DNA of 64,000 bases, taken from NCBI GenBank assembly GCA_037179385.1, contig CM074189.1, positions 26,597,648-26,661,647 of the forward strand, in the 5' to 3' direction. Source of the DNA: Holothuria scabra. Its lineage: Eukaryota; Echinodermata; Holothuroidea; Aspidochirotida; Holothuriidae. The stretch's first letter is position 1. Every line of letters begins with the position of its first letter. The notes below the pieces were generated by a model. The model worked only from the letters and a program-made list of their open reading frames with translations, was not told where the DNA came from and ran no database searches. The position numbers and the translations under genes are program-made. Below are positions 34,138-47,045 of the stretch, piece by piece.

Positions 34138-34767
34138 TACCGAGTCTCCACGATACTTCGGTACCTTTAGGTTGGTGGTACCGTACCGTACCGGTACCGG
34201 TACGTACCGGTACTTACGGAAATACCGGTATACCGTGAAACCTTAATGCCAACACTAAAATCCAGTTTTGCGCAGATTAGGTCTGAATGTATTCCCTTTT
34301 TGGAAACCAAAAATTGGATCCTCCTGCCATAGTGTGTGATTCTGCCAGCAAGGAATGGAGTAGGAAAGACAATCAAATGATCCATAACTGGCCGACAAGG
34401 CACACATCATGACGCTAGAAGGGAATAGCAAGTTTTAGCAATCTCAAGCTGGCAACTAATAATCCAGAATCTATCAGAGAACTTCCTATTCAGGTATCTT
34501 GAGATCAATAAAGTTAAAGGTGTTTGCCTCCTTCAAAGACTATTTGCTCAATAGAGCATCAAGGCTGGTTTAAATGGGGTTAATTGCAGCAATAACAGAG
34601 GCAAGCTTAACCCGAGAAAACGCCTTTTTCTCGGGTAACATTGGCTAAAACTTCCTATTCAATTCTAGCAGCATGTGTTACTAGATTAAACCAAAGAGTT
34701 TAGAAGTTGGGATGCGTAACTTCAACAAAACAAACAAATCCAACAAATGTTAAGTTTGGTTGGGTTG

Positions 34768-34985
34768 GGTTATGTTAGGTAAGGTAAGATGGGATTTTAT
34801 GGCCCAGTTTCTAACCAATTGGTTCAAGTCAAGCTAGCCAAGGCCTTTTTTCCAGTTGTGACCCACTGGCTTGTTTTCCCTACTACACTGCTTATGCCGA
34901 GTGCCAAGCAAAATGGCAGAAGGTTCCGTTTTTAAAGTTTTCCTATGACCCTGCTAGGACTCAAACTCCCAATAATATCCTGACT
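34768..34985 (-). mobile_element. Diverged tRNA-derived SINE
   Basis: The body matches other copies (TTTATGGCCCAGTTTC, TTTTTTCCAGTTGTGAC, ACTGGCTTGTTTTCCCTAC). The B-box region is broken and the A-box head is unrecognisable. The tail side is GGTTGGGTTGGGTTATG. Confidence 0.68.
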
Positions 34986-36790
34986 GCAAAATTGATGCTC
35001 CTCTTACTACTTGATCATGCAGTCAGTTTAATGAAGCCAATTAAAGGGTTACACTGGTTGATAAGTTAAGGAGGGTCAAAGTCAATTGTAAGCTTTCAGG
35101 ATGTGACAATAAATATTGTACAAAGGACAGTCTCCCTTTAATAAATTACACTGATTTCAAAATGTTTCACATACATGTCTGTTTTCATTACGGAGATAGT
35201 CCTCCATTCCATCCTATTAAAGCTGTTTACAAAATCAAAAGCGAAGCCATTGAAAACGAGAACCTGCCCTTGGTCTGAAAAGTACAACCAGAAAAAAAGT
35301 CGGTAACTTGCAGTTGGGGAAAAAATTGTTGCTATCATTTCTCCTGGCAGCTTGATAAAATCTGTCACACAGTAGCAGATGGTGTACAGCTTAACATTGA
35401 TAAAATTTATAATCTTGTCAGAGTACTTCCTGAATGACGCCAATATCGTCATTTTTAGGAAACAACGGTGGTACAGACGACTGCAGTAGTGGCAAACATT
35501 TTAATGACTACTTGAATTTGTAAACAATGTTTAGCGTTACAGCTATGTGCTATCTATCATTTGGTAATCTTAAAACAGAAGGCAATTCTCACTGGTGAAT
35601 TTGAAGGTGGGGTATTAGAAACCGATGTTTTGTGCCATTTGTTCAGGTAAAATGATATATAGCTAATAGACTTCTTCTTTTCCTCCTACCAAAGTGGACT
35701 GTGTTTTATCAGATCCTCAACTTCCAACACCACCGTCTGGCGATGAAAAAAGGACTGTGTACAATTTTAGACACAAACTTCATGATCATAATATGACTTA
35801 TGTAGTCTCTCATGAACCATGATATTGTGTTTGAGTGAGTGTATTTACTCCTTAAGTCACAAAATGGAAGTCTAGACTGAAACCTATAATGTCATATCAT
35901 TATTATGTCCAATGCATAACCACCTGCGGAGTAGGTACCACCAGTGCATATCACAATGGCATGCCAACTCTGTGGGGGAATGATCTACTTCTAGTACTTC
36001 ATGATTTCAACAGGATGAGATGTTGCCTCCTTGTGAATATCCTGTGACATTCAACCACTTTTGAGATTCCATATTTCTATGAATTCCCAACATAATTTAC
36101 TAGGTGCTCACTTTTGCAGGGATATGACTAAACAAGTAATATGCTGTCTGCTTTGCTAGGTATGTGGTTGATAGAAGTCTATAGCAACTGTATTTGAAAT
36201 GAATGTGTTTAATGAAGGTAAGAAATTTACTGTCAAGTTTCAAACATGAGCCTGAGTCTTTTGAAAAATAGGAAACTGAGATGTAAGCACCAGGGCTGGG
36301 GGCCCAGGAGCCAGTTTAAGGGTCCCTAGTAGCATTGATATCATTATAATACAGAATTCTGATTGAATAGAACCTCAAGGGCTGTTTGTACAAGCTTAAT
36401 AGCTGAGATTTATAAAGACATTTAAGTCAGAACTTTTGGGATTTTGGTGTGAAAAAGTGGAATGAATAAAAATAACAGGACAAGTGAAAACAAGAAACAA
36501 AGAGAAATCCTCAAAAAAGAGGCAGCAACTTGTATCTGAAGTTTTTTGAATATCCTCTCTTTAAGTTTTGACACAATCTTCATAAGAGAGATATGCAGAA
36601 AACACATACGTCTGTAACACAGGAGGACAGCCCTGTATATTCCGTTAGGTAATGACTGTCCTTGACGTGATCAAGTAGCCAACTGTAGATTTAAGCCACT
36701 GACCCTCAAGATGGAATGTAATGCACCATAAATTGTTTCCAGGAAAAGACAAAATACCAGAGGAAACAGTACAAATTCACTAATACTTAC

Positions 36791-37111
36791 TGGTACCATT
36801 TAGTAGAATCTTGATAATATCTGTACCATACGCATTGGTGGCATTGCAGTAGTACCAGCCAAAGTGTTTCTCACGACTTATTTTGAAGAAGAGCAGTTCC
36901 CCTTGTATGAGAGAGCCATTGTAACTGTTCTCCATTTCGACTTGATTGGATATAGCATGCTTGCCAGGATCTGTTTGAAGAGTGTGTCTTGTTACATTGT
37001 ACCAAGTGATGGTAGGGGCAGGGTTACCCCAAGCTTGGCACACCAATCCCTTCTCCATACCCTCTTGGGTGCGAACCAGCTTTGGGACAGAGGACGGTAT
37101 GATTGGAGCAT
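36791..37111 (-). CDS. Exon D: Ig domain nearest the FN3 region
   Basis: This 321-base, phase 1-1 exon has acceptor TTTCCGCAG and donor GTAAGT. It encodes about 107 residues opening APIIPSSVPKLVRTQEG. GLVCQAWGNPAPTITWYN contains the first core Cys and the Trp, and HFGWYYCNATNAYGTDIIK gives the Y-x-C ending, a close fit to the I-set Ig pattern. Four potential N-glycosylation sites (NVT, NGS, NAT, NGT) make it the most heavily glycosylated predicted domain visible. The linker across the next junction reads LLNGTSVPESPRNL, leading directly into the first FN3 domain. This is the membrane-proximal end of the Ig stack. Confidence 0.88.
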
Positions 37112-37544
37112 CTGCGGAAAGAAAAAAGGAGATGAAAAACCTTGAAAATTTGTTTCAAAGATGAAAGCTTTATTTTAAAACTCATATTCAGTCATAAAAT
37201 GTCCTGGCATTTATATCAAGCCTATAATGGCAGGCTTTTTGGAGGTCAAAGTGAGAAATTGATAAAAATATAGTAGTAAAACTCTTAAAAAAAAAGAGGG
37301 AAAGTATCATCTTCTTCACCAAATATCGGATTTTACAAGAAGCATTCATTATTATAGAACAGTTTAAGTGTTACAATTAACATTTTAGACATTTATACCA
37401 AAATTTTGTTATGCAATATTATGGATAAATTTCACAGAACTATTTGGAGGAAAGTTTAAACTGAAGTAGATGTCAATTTATGGATTTATTACAAAAACTA
37501 AGGCAGGGAAAGAATAATTTGAAAGCTTAGTAAAGTTGAAGTTT

Positions 37545-38113
37545 TAAGTGAACCTCAAGTAAAAAAAATCAAAAATATAAAATAAAGAGCGGGAAAAATT
37601 AATTCTAACAGTCCAATTCTCATCTGCATTGGACATATTCCTGAGCAGAGATATAAAATGTTGAAGTTTACTCACTTAATGTAAAACAAATTGGTCCATT
37701 GCACAATAATTTGTGACTTTCTTATTGTACAACTCTCATTACCTGCTTTGTTTCCCTTAAAAATTTAAAATGTTTTATGACCTTGAACAGGTCAGTTCCT
37801 GTTTGCTTGCATAGCATATTGCACAGAGAGGGCTTAAGTAATTACATCATGCTATAAGAGTAAGAGTGCTATCACACTTTGGTACAAGGTGTAGGAACTT
37901 TCAGAAAACTAAGAAATAACAAAAATTGTAATTTGTGTAGTGCAACAATGACATCACAAATTATTATGCAATATACCATTTTTAGTTGAGTGAATAAAGC
38001 TTCAACATTTTATATCTCAGCTCATGAATATCCAATGAAGATGGGCATTGGACTGTTAGAATTAATTTTTAACACTCTTTAATATGAATTTTTTGACCTG
38101 AGGTACACTTTAA
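37545..38113. mobile_element. Element with ~130-bp terminal inverted repeats
   Basis: The left and right arms are inverted copies sharing AATTAATTCTAACAGTCCAAT and GAGATATAAAATGTTGAAG. The extreme ends read GTGAACCTCAAG and AGTGTACCTCAGG next to TTAA. No coding frame is present. Confidence 0.72.
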
Positions 38114-38717
38114 GGAGGGGCAGCTTATTGAAGTCTACTAGACTCTAAACAAGATGGCTGATCTATATGACTCATATATCATTACTTCAAGAAGACCATC
38201 CATGTATATCTATGTGGTACTATAATGGTTTTAACAGACCAATATAGATGTATTACTCTGTCACAACCGAATCATACAAATCATTTAAAACTGCCAAAAT
38301 TTATGAGGCAAAATTATGTCTTTTAGGCATAATTGTATACAAGCTTCATTGAATACAACATGTAACATACTGTATCCAATGTGAATAAGAAAAAGATCCA
38401 ATCAGAGACTGGTTTATTTGCATTTGTTTCTTAGCCCTTAAAAAAACTAATTCTTGGAGGCAGAGAAATTCATAAATGATTAATGATGATTATTGCTACA
38501 AATTTCATTTGGCAAAAAGTTTATTAAAAAATATCACTTCATGAGAAAATAAAAACAGATTAAATTGTCTTTTAACTTAAATTACATTATTTGTGAGAAA
38601 AAGTTATTTATTGATCACAAGAATCCGTCCAGCAGATCACAAGATAGGAATACATCGATTCATAATTAGAATTTGATGACAAGGGACTCATGGTATATCC
38701 ATCATTAGATAGATTAA

Positions 38718-39174
38718 AGGGGAAGGACAGTAATTCTAATTTGCATTACAGAAGTCTAGTAGTCTACTTCATTTCATGAATGACAGAGATGCCAACATTT
38801 ACATCCAGAAATCAGGGAAGTTTCACACAGGAATCTGGGAGATTTTTTAAAATTACATGCAACTCAATTGAGGAAAAGCTTGTTTGAATCAGGGAGATTG
38901 CCATATTTGCTAGTTGGAATGGACAAAAATCCTTGAATTTTCAGGGAGCCTGAGAGTCAGGGAGAGTTGGCAACTCTGGAATGTCTCTTGAGAGTAATGT
39001 GACAATATTTTTCAAACCAAGCTATATAATTTATGAGGAGTATCTCATTGTTTTACTTTGTACAAGCAGTATGTAAGTCTTGAAATAAAATGAGAGGAAC
39101 ATGGAAGAGATATAAAAAATTAGTGAGAATAAGCTTAAGTCTCAGAATAAGTTTGGGGTTACTATTCTTGCCCT
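38718..39174. mobile_element. TTAA-flanked element, ~460 bp
   Basis: TTAA on both sides (38,714-38,717; 39,175-39,178). Inverted ends are AGGGGAAGGACAGTAAT and AGGGCAAGAATAGTAAC. It shares CTTGAGAGTAATGTGACAAT with the shorter element at 15,275. Confidence 0.68.
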
Positions 39175-39714
39175 TTAATATGGATTCAAGGTATGGAGCA
39201 AATTATAGTTACAGGGATTTCAATTTTCATGCCTGCAGGGAATGCTAAATTGTCCTTACTCTTATAATCATCTTCAAGTTCACACTAGTGCTCCTGTTGC
39301 AGATTAGGATTGTAGTTACCGCAGCTACTTTCAAAACCAAGAGAACAAGTGGGAGGGGGAGGGATGGGGAATTCCCCCTTTCAATTTATTCAAGGAAAAA
39401 TTGAAAATATTGAATTTTACAATGCCAGTCATCTCAAAATCTTTTGCAATTTCACAAGGACTCTTGGATAGGAGAGGGTTACCTCCACAGGGTTGTCAAA
39501 GTCTCTACGGCACGGTGAGGGGTAGCAATCAGGAACCCCAAGAAAAACTTAAAGGATGCTGAACATAGCATTTTTGTTTGGGGCTTGTTTTCATGAAAAA
39601 TTGAAGAATATGAGACTATTTACAGGAGGAAACTTGAAACAAAGAAACAAGATTTTTAAAAACAGGAAATTGGAAAAATTTCTGTTTTTAGGAAAGAATT
39701 TTGGAAAGTTTGTG

Positions 39715-40090
39715 ACATGCCGTGATGTCTCTTTTTGAGAAAGCTACATAGACACCCCAGTACATCAAAGATGGTGTGGGGTGTAACTGATGTCTGAGTT
39801 TGCTACATGATCTGTGACCTCAAATGAGCTATGCTTTCATTGTGTTCACACTGTGTGAAAAGCAATTAACACATGCTTGATTGACCTGTTAACTAACCTT
39901 AAATGTTACGTAATTTTTGTGGATTTCAATATATCTGTTACTGTCAATCGATTAATTAGACGTGAAATGTGACTTTATCAAGTGTGGGTGAAGTGAGCTT
40001 CATTTCCTCCCTGAGGAGATAAGAGGTACAGTAATCAGGCAGAGAAGGAAAATGTAACAAAAAGTAAGAAGGAATGTTTCATCATGATAA
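39715..40090 (-). mobile_element. ~370-bp dispersed repeat, copy 2
   Basis: Reverse orientation relative to 21,147 and 40,262. It contains TACATCAAAGATGGTGTGGGG and CATGCTTGATTGACCTGTTA. Confidence 0.75.
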
Positions 40091-40261
40091 GTGTTCAGAA
40101 CCTCCCATCCTGAGAGTAAAATGAAGCAGATAGTCTGGGAAACGAAGTATCAAAAGGATTAAGTATTTCACTGAGCAAATAATAAACTGCTCTCTTCAAA
40201 TTGGAAGTTCTCCTATAAGCCTTTTGGGGGAATATAAAGTTATGCTCCCCTGCGAGAAAAT

Positions 40262-40635
40262 TTGTGAACATGATGATACCATCCTTCTTACATTTTGTTA
40301 CATCATCCTTTTCTGCCTGATTACATCTTATTGCTGAGTCAGGGAGGAAATGAGACTTACTACACACGCACTTGAAATAGTCATATTTCACATCTGATTA
40401 ATCAATTGACAGTAGCAGATATATTAAAATACACAAAAAGTTACATAACATTTGAGGTTAGCAAACAGGTCAATCAAGCATGTGTTAATTCCTTTTCACG
40501 CAGTGTGAACACAATGAAAGCATAGCTCATTTGAGCATATAATGAACTTCCATACCAGTTACACCCCACACCACCTTTGATGTACTTGGGTGTCTATGTT
40601 GCTTTCTCAAGAAGCAACGTCACTGTATAAAATAT
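40262..40635 (+). mobile_element. ~370-bp dispersed repeat, copy 3
   Basis: Plus orientation; with copy 2 it forms an inverted pair separated by about 170 bases. Shared motifs include AGTCAGGGAGGAAATGAG and GTCAATCAAGCATGTGTTAA. Confidence 0.75.
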
Positions 40636-41274
40636 TTTATTTATGAAATATAGCAGTTTTTAACAGTACTTAATTGAAACATGTTACAATTGCCTGGAAC
40701 AAAGGAAGCATGTACACTACACAGCAGGGTTTCTCTCAGAGGGAGAAAGGGGGGATTTGTCCCCCCTTTCCAGAAGGAGGTGGGTAAAATTCCCCTCCCC
40801 TTTTTCATTTCCATAAAACTCAGGAAAATTGTTAATTTCTTGGTTTCTTACTTAAAAAGACAACACTTTTGCAGCAATGTTTGAACTTATACAAATAAAT
40901 GGCCTTTAAAATCTTCAAATTGCACCTTACAGGGGCCGTGAAGCAAGCTTTTGTCCCCCTGAACCCACTCATAACTTTAGCCTAGGACAGCATCATTTTG
41001 GACTTGGGGTTTAGCAATAATAAATCCCTCCCTTTTTTGTGTTTCTAGTGGAATCCCTGCACAGGTACACTAAACCAGGTAATAAATGAAATACACAAAG
41101 GACCTTAACATATACAAATTATAGTAACATCTCTGAAAACAAGCCAACATTTCAGTGTTTTCCAGTAACTTACATTAGAAACTCCTTTGCTTAAAAACTC
41201 ATATTCTAATTTTGGAACCATTTGAAATGTTTATCTAGTTTTATCTAATCCAACTGAGCATATCTTGGACTTCT

Positions 41275-42430
41275 AAGGCTTGGTCTCACGTACCCCACTG
41301 TCATTCGGTGTTACCTCGTGTTTACAACCAGGCAAAACCACAGGTTAACCCTGTGTTTTCCAGTCTGTGTTCTTACGTACCTGCATGGGTGTCCGCAGAA
41401 ATTTTTGCAAGGGGGGGCAAGGTCATTTATGGATGATTGAATTGTGTACACTATCTAAGCGGAGCGCCACCATTGGTTGGCGCAAAGCGTACAAGAAAAT
41501 TTTGGGCCTTACAAACCCTCCAGATGGCCGGAAACGACACTTGGCGAGTGTTATAAGCTGCATGTACCCAGCCCTGAAACAGGGATTTCATGTCTGTAAT
41601 TTTTAGATTTTTAGAATTTTCAATGTAAAAAAATGTTGAAGGGAAATCTGCCTCTCGGTCATGGCCTCGCACGCCTATTCACGATAAAACTTACAACTGT
41701 CAAACAGCCTATGTATGCCTATATCCGTTACCCAATTATGAACCATGTCCCCCCACCCCCCCCCATTCACCTTGTATATCCAAGTTACATCTGCGCGTCG
41801 CCACTTGAGATCAGCACGTGACCAAAGCAAGACCAACGCATTCATCAATAGTCGGATGCCATATGCACACTACATACCTGACAACTAGTACAATTTTGGC
41901 AAAGTTTTTGCAATTACAAGTTTCCAATAGATATCACGAATGATGGTCCCAAAATTACGATTTCACTATTCAGCATACCATCTCCTCTTTTGCTATTTCT
42001 GGTCAAATGTCCGTTTATTTCAGTAGAAACTGACGCTGTGAGTGAAGATATTTTAATGATTTGTATTTTTTTTTATTTCAATATTTAGTTAATTTTTTTC
42101 ACAAGTTTGATTTTCCAGGGGGGGGGGCAAGTGCCCCCCTTCCGGACGCCCATGCGTACCTGTGTTTCATTGATTGGGTAGTGTTAGCATAGTAACAAGG
42201 TCATATATTTCACATACCGATTACTGTAAAATGTAAGAAGATACCTGTCATCAGTGCCATAAACACCTGTGACCTTGCTTGATGAAAACAAACACGCAAA
42301 ACTGCTTAACCCTGCGATTTAAGGTGGATCGAAATTAAAACACCGACCCTGTGTTTACCCACCGTCCCAAGCTACTCGAGCGTGAGGTAACATGGTGTTA
42401 CCTCGAGCGCGGGGTATGTATGAAATTACA
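41275..42430. repeat. Older repeat split by a hAT-like insertion
   Basis: The left part (41,275-41,383) and right part (42,155-42,430) appear to be halves of one element whose edges loosely mirror each other (TCACGTACCCC / TCATACATACCCC). CACCTGTGACCTT and neighbouring sequence recur near 63,340-63,500. Confidence 0.5.
41384..42154. mobile_element. 771-bp hAT-like element with perfect 8-bp duplication
   Basis: CGTACCTG lies directly outside both ends (41,376-41,383 and 42,155-42,162). The ends are inverted repeats CATGGGTGTCCG / CATGGGCGTCCG followed by G-rich tracts. It shares GCCACCATTGGTTGGCGC and CAGATGGCCGGAAA with the element at 31,307. It is non-autonomous. Confidence 0.87.
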
Positions 42431-44528
42431 ACAAACAAAAAAATATTTTTTAACCGTACACTGGGAATCATTTGCCTCTTAACCAACAGGACAAAAGTTT
42501 GTCACTGACCAGGGATTAAGTGTAATTCTAGAAGTGATAGTGGTTTCTACAATAAAGAAATGTTGCTAATAGATAGGATTTTAACCCACCCGACCTCCCA
42601 TTTGTTAAGTCTGATCAGATTGTTCTGATTTTAAGCAGGAGAGTTCCTAATGTACAGTTTCATACAGACAAATATTTCTTTTAAAAACAAGAAATTATGG
42701 GGTGATCATAGAGGAGATAATTAAATCACGAAAACCACAAGTCACGTTAAATGTTTGGAGAGCGTAATGACATGGCAAATTAGAGATTCACTGCATTAGA
42801 TGAAAAAAGTAATTTAAATGCATTAATACACAGGAAAAATGTCTCCATGGCAGACTGCTTGGGAAAGTAAAGGGAAGAGCCCTAGGCAATTACATTATCA
42901 AGCAATGCTCAATGTACAAGTTGAATTCATCTAGAGAAAATCAGATGTATCAAAGGAGAAGCAAAGTTAGTAAGTAGACTGAGGTTAAAATGAAGTCTGG
43001 TGATGTCCCATCTTGGAAACAAAGTACATTCCACCAGCCTGTGTAGCTAGACTGCACTGGCACAAAGTGCAAAGAGGTCAAAGGTCATTAGATAGTTCCA
43101 ATCTATTTCTAACCATTACCCATGTTGACTCATAGGTATATGTTACAACCATATCCAAGAAAGTACATGTGGTTTGAAAAGGTTATCGACTTGGAGAGAA
43201 TCAACCTGTGAAGATAAGCAATCACTTCACGTCATCGTCAACGCTAAATCCAGTCATTCAGTGAAGGATTTGGTAGCAAACTATATTCCATCTCATTTAT
43301 GATTGTAGCAAGAACATTTTACTGAGAGGATGGATTTGTAAGAGAACACTCTCAATTCAACACCAATTTAGAATTCATCAAAAGATTTCATTGTAGACAT
43401 ACATAGGAGGCGTGCATACAGATATGACTAACAATCACTTTTGAGGAAGCATGTTCAAATATAATGGGTTTTTCCTTTGTGATGCCGCTATTTAAGTTAA
43501 CATTTTTTTTATTAGTATTCTGGAAGTGCCCGAGATATTTTTTAGTGAATCATTCATAAATATACCACATTTATAAATTATGCAAATGTTTCCAAGTCTG
43601 TAGTCTGGAACAAAAATGCCCCAAAGCAAAATTTAAAACCCAATTTCATTTTTTCTAGAACTTGGCAAATGACAATTGATGAATTTTTTTTAAACCTTAT
43701 TCTTTTTTAATCATATTTTTTCCAGGATTGGCTAGTTACATCCTATGCTTTTAATGTTTCTTTTATATCATTCCATCTAAGGATTTTTGTAATTAGTAAT
43801 GTACAGGCAAAACCTGTTACATATTTGGCACAATTAAAAATTCTGACTTTGTTGCTTTGTTTGTTCATTTGTTTTGTTCTTCAAAAACCACATTCACCAA
43901 ACACAGTTTTGTGCAGTTTGTCATCATTGCAGATAATTAGTTCCTTAGATAAGGTTAATGGCACACACTAACATAAGTGTCTTGCCTAGCTCTTTTGCAA
44001 AGAATAGGACACTTAGAGGTTTTCATGTTTCAGATATGAAATATGTGTGAAAATTAAATTTTCTTTTGAACATCTTGAACAAAGGATGGGGACTTCATGA
44101 ACAACCTGTTTATTTCCATATTAAACAACATAAACCAAGGATGTGTAGACTGTAGAGTAGAGAAGAACAGAATTCATGGAGGAATGAATGGGGAGGGGTG
44201 AGTCAGCAGTGGGGGGGTTGAGACAAAGACATGGCAGATGCTACATTTATTTACTATTGGTTCAACTCTTTTGAATAGAATATTATAAAAGCCTCCTTGA
44301 GACTCAAGCCTGACCAGTCCCCAAAAGACGTGAAGATTTGCAAGATCGAAGCTCTAGAACTCAATGTTTAATTGTAGGTCTGGTGCATACTAACACAAAA
44401 TCTGCTTGATCTTTTAATAAACTAAAGGTAAACCAAGAATTTAGCACAATGTGAACTAGTAACTGCTTTCATATGAGGGTATTTCAGTCTGATGTGTACT
44501 GGCTGACAACCAGTTTTATTGTTATTAA

Positions 44529-44783
44529 CCCTTTACCGTTGTTTGGGTCCTTTTGGACTCATATGGAGAGCGCGGCTGTCAGCACCCATCTTTACTGCTT
44601 CATGCGGAGCTCGAAACTGCGAGTAGCTACCCGAAAATTCGGCCACAACAAAGAGAGGGACAATAGTTTCAGGTCACAGGGTCAATAACCTATGGAAGCT
44701 GATGCGTAGGCTGCTGCGTCCCCTTTTCTGCCCACTCCCGAGGCGCGCAGATATGCCCCGATTGGAGCACAACGGTAAAGGGT
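44529..44783 (+). mobile_element. piggyBac-type MITE, copy 2
   Basis: TTAA on both sides (44,525-44,528; 44,784-44,787), the same CCCTTTACCG ends and an interior closely similar to copy 1. This copy best supports a TTAA target. Confidence 0.85.
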
Positions 44784-46629
44784 TTAACTCTAAGGCAAGT
44801 GGAAGGAAAGCCAGAGTATCCGGAGAAAAACCCAGGTACATCAAGCCAGATTTGAAGCTGTGAAACACATTGATGGACAGCATTTGGAATAGACCACTCT
44901 GCCACTCAATGACCAAATCCTAACAATGGCCTAAACGATAAGTACAGTAGACTATTAGCAATTTTACCTAGTGCAATTCCCTACAATAGTTCTGATGATC
45001 CCATTATTTACAGCTAAAGGCCACCTCACTGGTTTGCTTTTTGACAACTGTAGCACAACAAAAAATTTCATTTTCTCAGTAGAAATGTTTAGCCTCTAAA
45101 ATGTTCCATGATCTACGGGAGGGGGGGAGTTAGAACCCTTACCCAACACTGCAATGCAAAAACCACCTGTAATAAGGGGTTTTTCTCTTTATCCTTAGAC
45201 TTTTCTCTCATGTCATGCCCAACAAACCCCCCATGACACCAAAACCCCCCATGACACAATCCTAACCATGCGCCCGTTTCAGGCCATTCATGGCCTATGG
45301 ACTGACAACTGGAAATAAGTGTTAAGAGCATTCAAACTTTATACAAGTCTCATTATATCTAAAGTTCATAATGCGGCACTGCAGTACACTGTTTGTTTCC
45401 AGTGATGATGGACCCAGTTTTATTGTAGACTTCTGACCCTTAAAAATATTACAAAAGTAACAATTCATGTAATGGATATCACAGTAAATGTAAATCAACA
45501 TGTCGCACGGAAATATAAAAATGTAAAGAAACCTCCTAAAGCAGATTATAAACATATCAAACTGCAGTGAAAGAAAAAAAGCTGCAAATGTGTTGCAATT
45601 TTTTGAACTTTCTATCAAATACATTTCCAGGTTCTACAAGAAACCTTGGTCAGCATGGTGTCCCTCGAATTAACGATACATCACTTGCAAGCATCTGACA
45701 ATGCAATGTCTTTTTCAAAATGTACGTGACACAAGGGTGAAGGTAAAAGATAGAAGTAGGTCACATCTGTTTATTCAATTTCTATGGAAGACTGACCAAG
45801 ACCAAGGGATGGCTACTTCGCCATAAGTGTGAACATGGGAATATTAGATGTAGGTCTGGCGACCCTTTAACAGGTTCAGCCCTATTTTGTGTTTGCTACA
45901 CTGTTTGAAGAATAATAACAGCCTGTACAAGCTATTAGCATTGGTTCTAATAACCATTTGACAAAATAGAACAACTCAGTATCACTTGCTCACCCGTGAC
46001 AATATATAATAGGTCAATACATCTAACATACCGCAAGCCAAAAGTAAAACTATACAGTTTTTGGAGTGGTACTTGGAATGTTACATATAAGTGGAATAGC
46101 ATATTTAGAATTAATGATCCATATATATGCCACTTTGAAAGAGCAGATTCCTTCTAGTGGCTGCACCAAGATTTAAAAGGTGAAAGGCGGAGATAATGGT
46201 GGGGCCAAAAAAATTGAACATAAGGTTCAAGCTTTAGTGGGAGGGGTCCATGTTCCCCTTGGTGTGTCGCCATTCATTCTCCATTTGGGCACTCCAAACT
46301 CCTGCTGAGAATAAAAATAAGTAAATCAACATATCCTGGAAAGCATTGCAGTGCATGTGTAGCCAGAACAATGCACAGCAGTTGATATTTGCCTTCAAAG
46401 TCTGGAAGCCAAACAGGTCCCCTAGCTCATGAAATTTAAGGGTAAAATGAAACACATCAAGGTGCTCCAAAAGGATTGATACACTAGACCAAACCACTCA
46501 TATTTTCGACCACCATTGCAGTGCTTGTTCAACTACCGATTTTACATACAGTGTTTATTCACATGAAAGGAAGTTCACAGAAGATAGCTTTTGTCACAAT
46601 TTTCTGGTAACTACAAAGAAGGGGTGAAG

Positions 46630-47045
46630 GGTGGGGTTGGCTCGGTGGTTTGAGCGTACTGCCTTATATGATGACGGTCCCCGGATCAACCTGGAAATTT
46701 TCCGGGGTCTAAAAATTAGCTTGTTCCGCATAGCTGTTCATAGGGTTTCAGGATGTTGTCAGACTCAGAAAGTTGTCTACTTGCTCAGTTCAGTTGTTGA
46801 GCAGTGACGCAGAGCAAGTAAACTCCACCCCCACCCAGCCTTTGGGAAAGTGGCTAAAGACTGGGGATACATTCACGTCCGTCGGATGGGGACATTAAAT
46901 GGCGGTCCAAGGAGCAGGATTGGGAGCAATTAGTACATGCATGCCTCGTTACCTCTGAGCACTATTTGAAAAGAGAAGGCGAAGTTCGCCAGTCTTCATC
47001 CACGCTCACTCTCGCACAGGGTCCTCGATGAGCCAAATGGCTTCC
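46630..47045 (+). mobile_element. Second SINE type with tRNA-like head
   Basis: The head GGTTGGCTCGGTGGTTTGAG followed by CCCCGGATCAACCTGG resembles tRNA A and B boxes. The body includes GTCGGATGGGGACATTAAAT and GGAGCAGGATTGGGAGCA, reminiscent of a SINE body seen in other marine invertebrates. The 3' boundary is approximate. Confidence 0.62.

Larger units (their letters stand above)
28789..34245. mobile_element. 5.46-kb hAT-like element with minisatellite arms
   Basis: The ends are inverted repeats (TAGGGTTTCACGGTA on the left, TAAGGTTTCACGGTA as the complement of the right). A perfect 8-bp duplication, ATGCCAAC, lies on both sides (28,781-28,788 and 34,246-34,253), the hAT signature. Both ends are packed with GGTACCG-like motifs, as expected for transposase-binding subterminal repeats. 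Inside, two ~590-bp arms built of AAAGGAAAAGACAACGCCG-like units face each other (29,750-30,340, and 31,220-33,490 less a nested insertion). A ~336-bp tandem duplication lies near the right end. No transposase frame is visible, so movement would need help from another copy. Confidence 0.82.
26107..36790 (-). other. Intron D-E (10.7 kb)
   Basis: About half of this intron is the 5.46-kb hAT-like element at 28,789-34,245 with its nested insertions. It also holds a TTAA MITE (26,398), a degenerate tandem array (27,020-27,345), a G14 run (27,714), SINE fragments (28,233; 34,305) and a diverged SINE (34,768). The stretch 35,000-36,790 shows no recognisable feature. Confidence 0.7.

Noticed and set aside
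35138..35452. Minus-strand frame of 104 codons between exons D and E
   Set aside because: It does not resemble Ig or FN3, and no phase-compatible splice pair was found.
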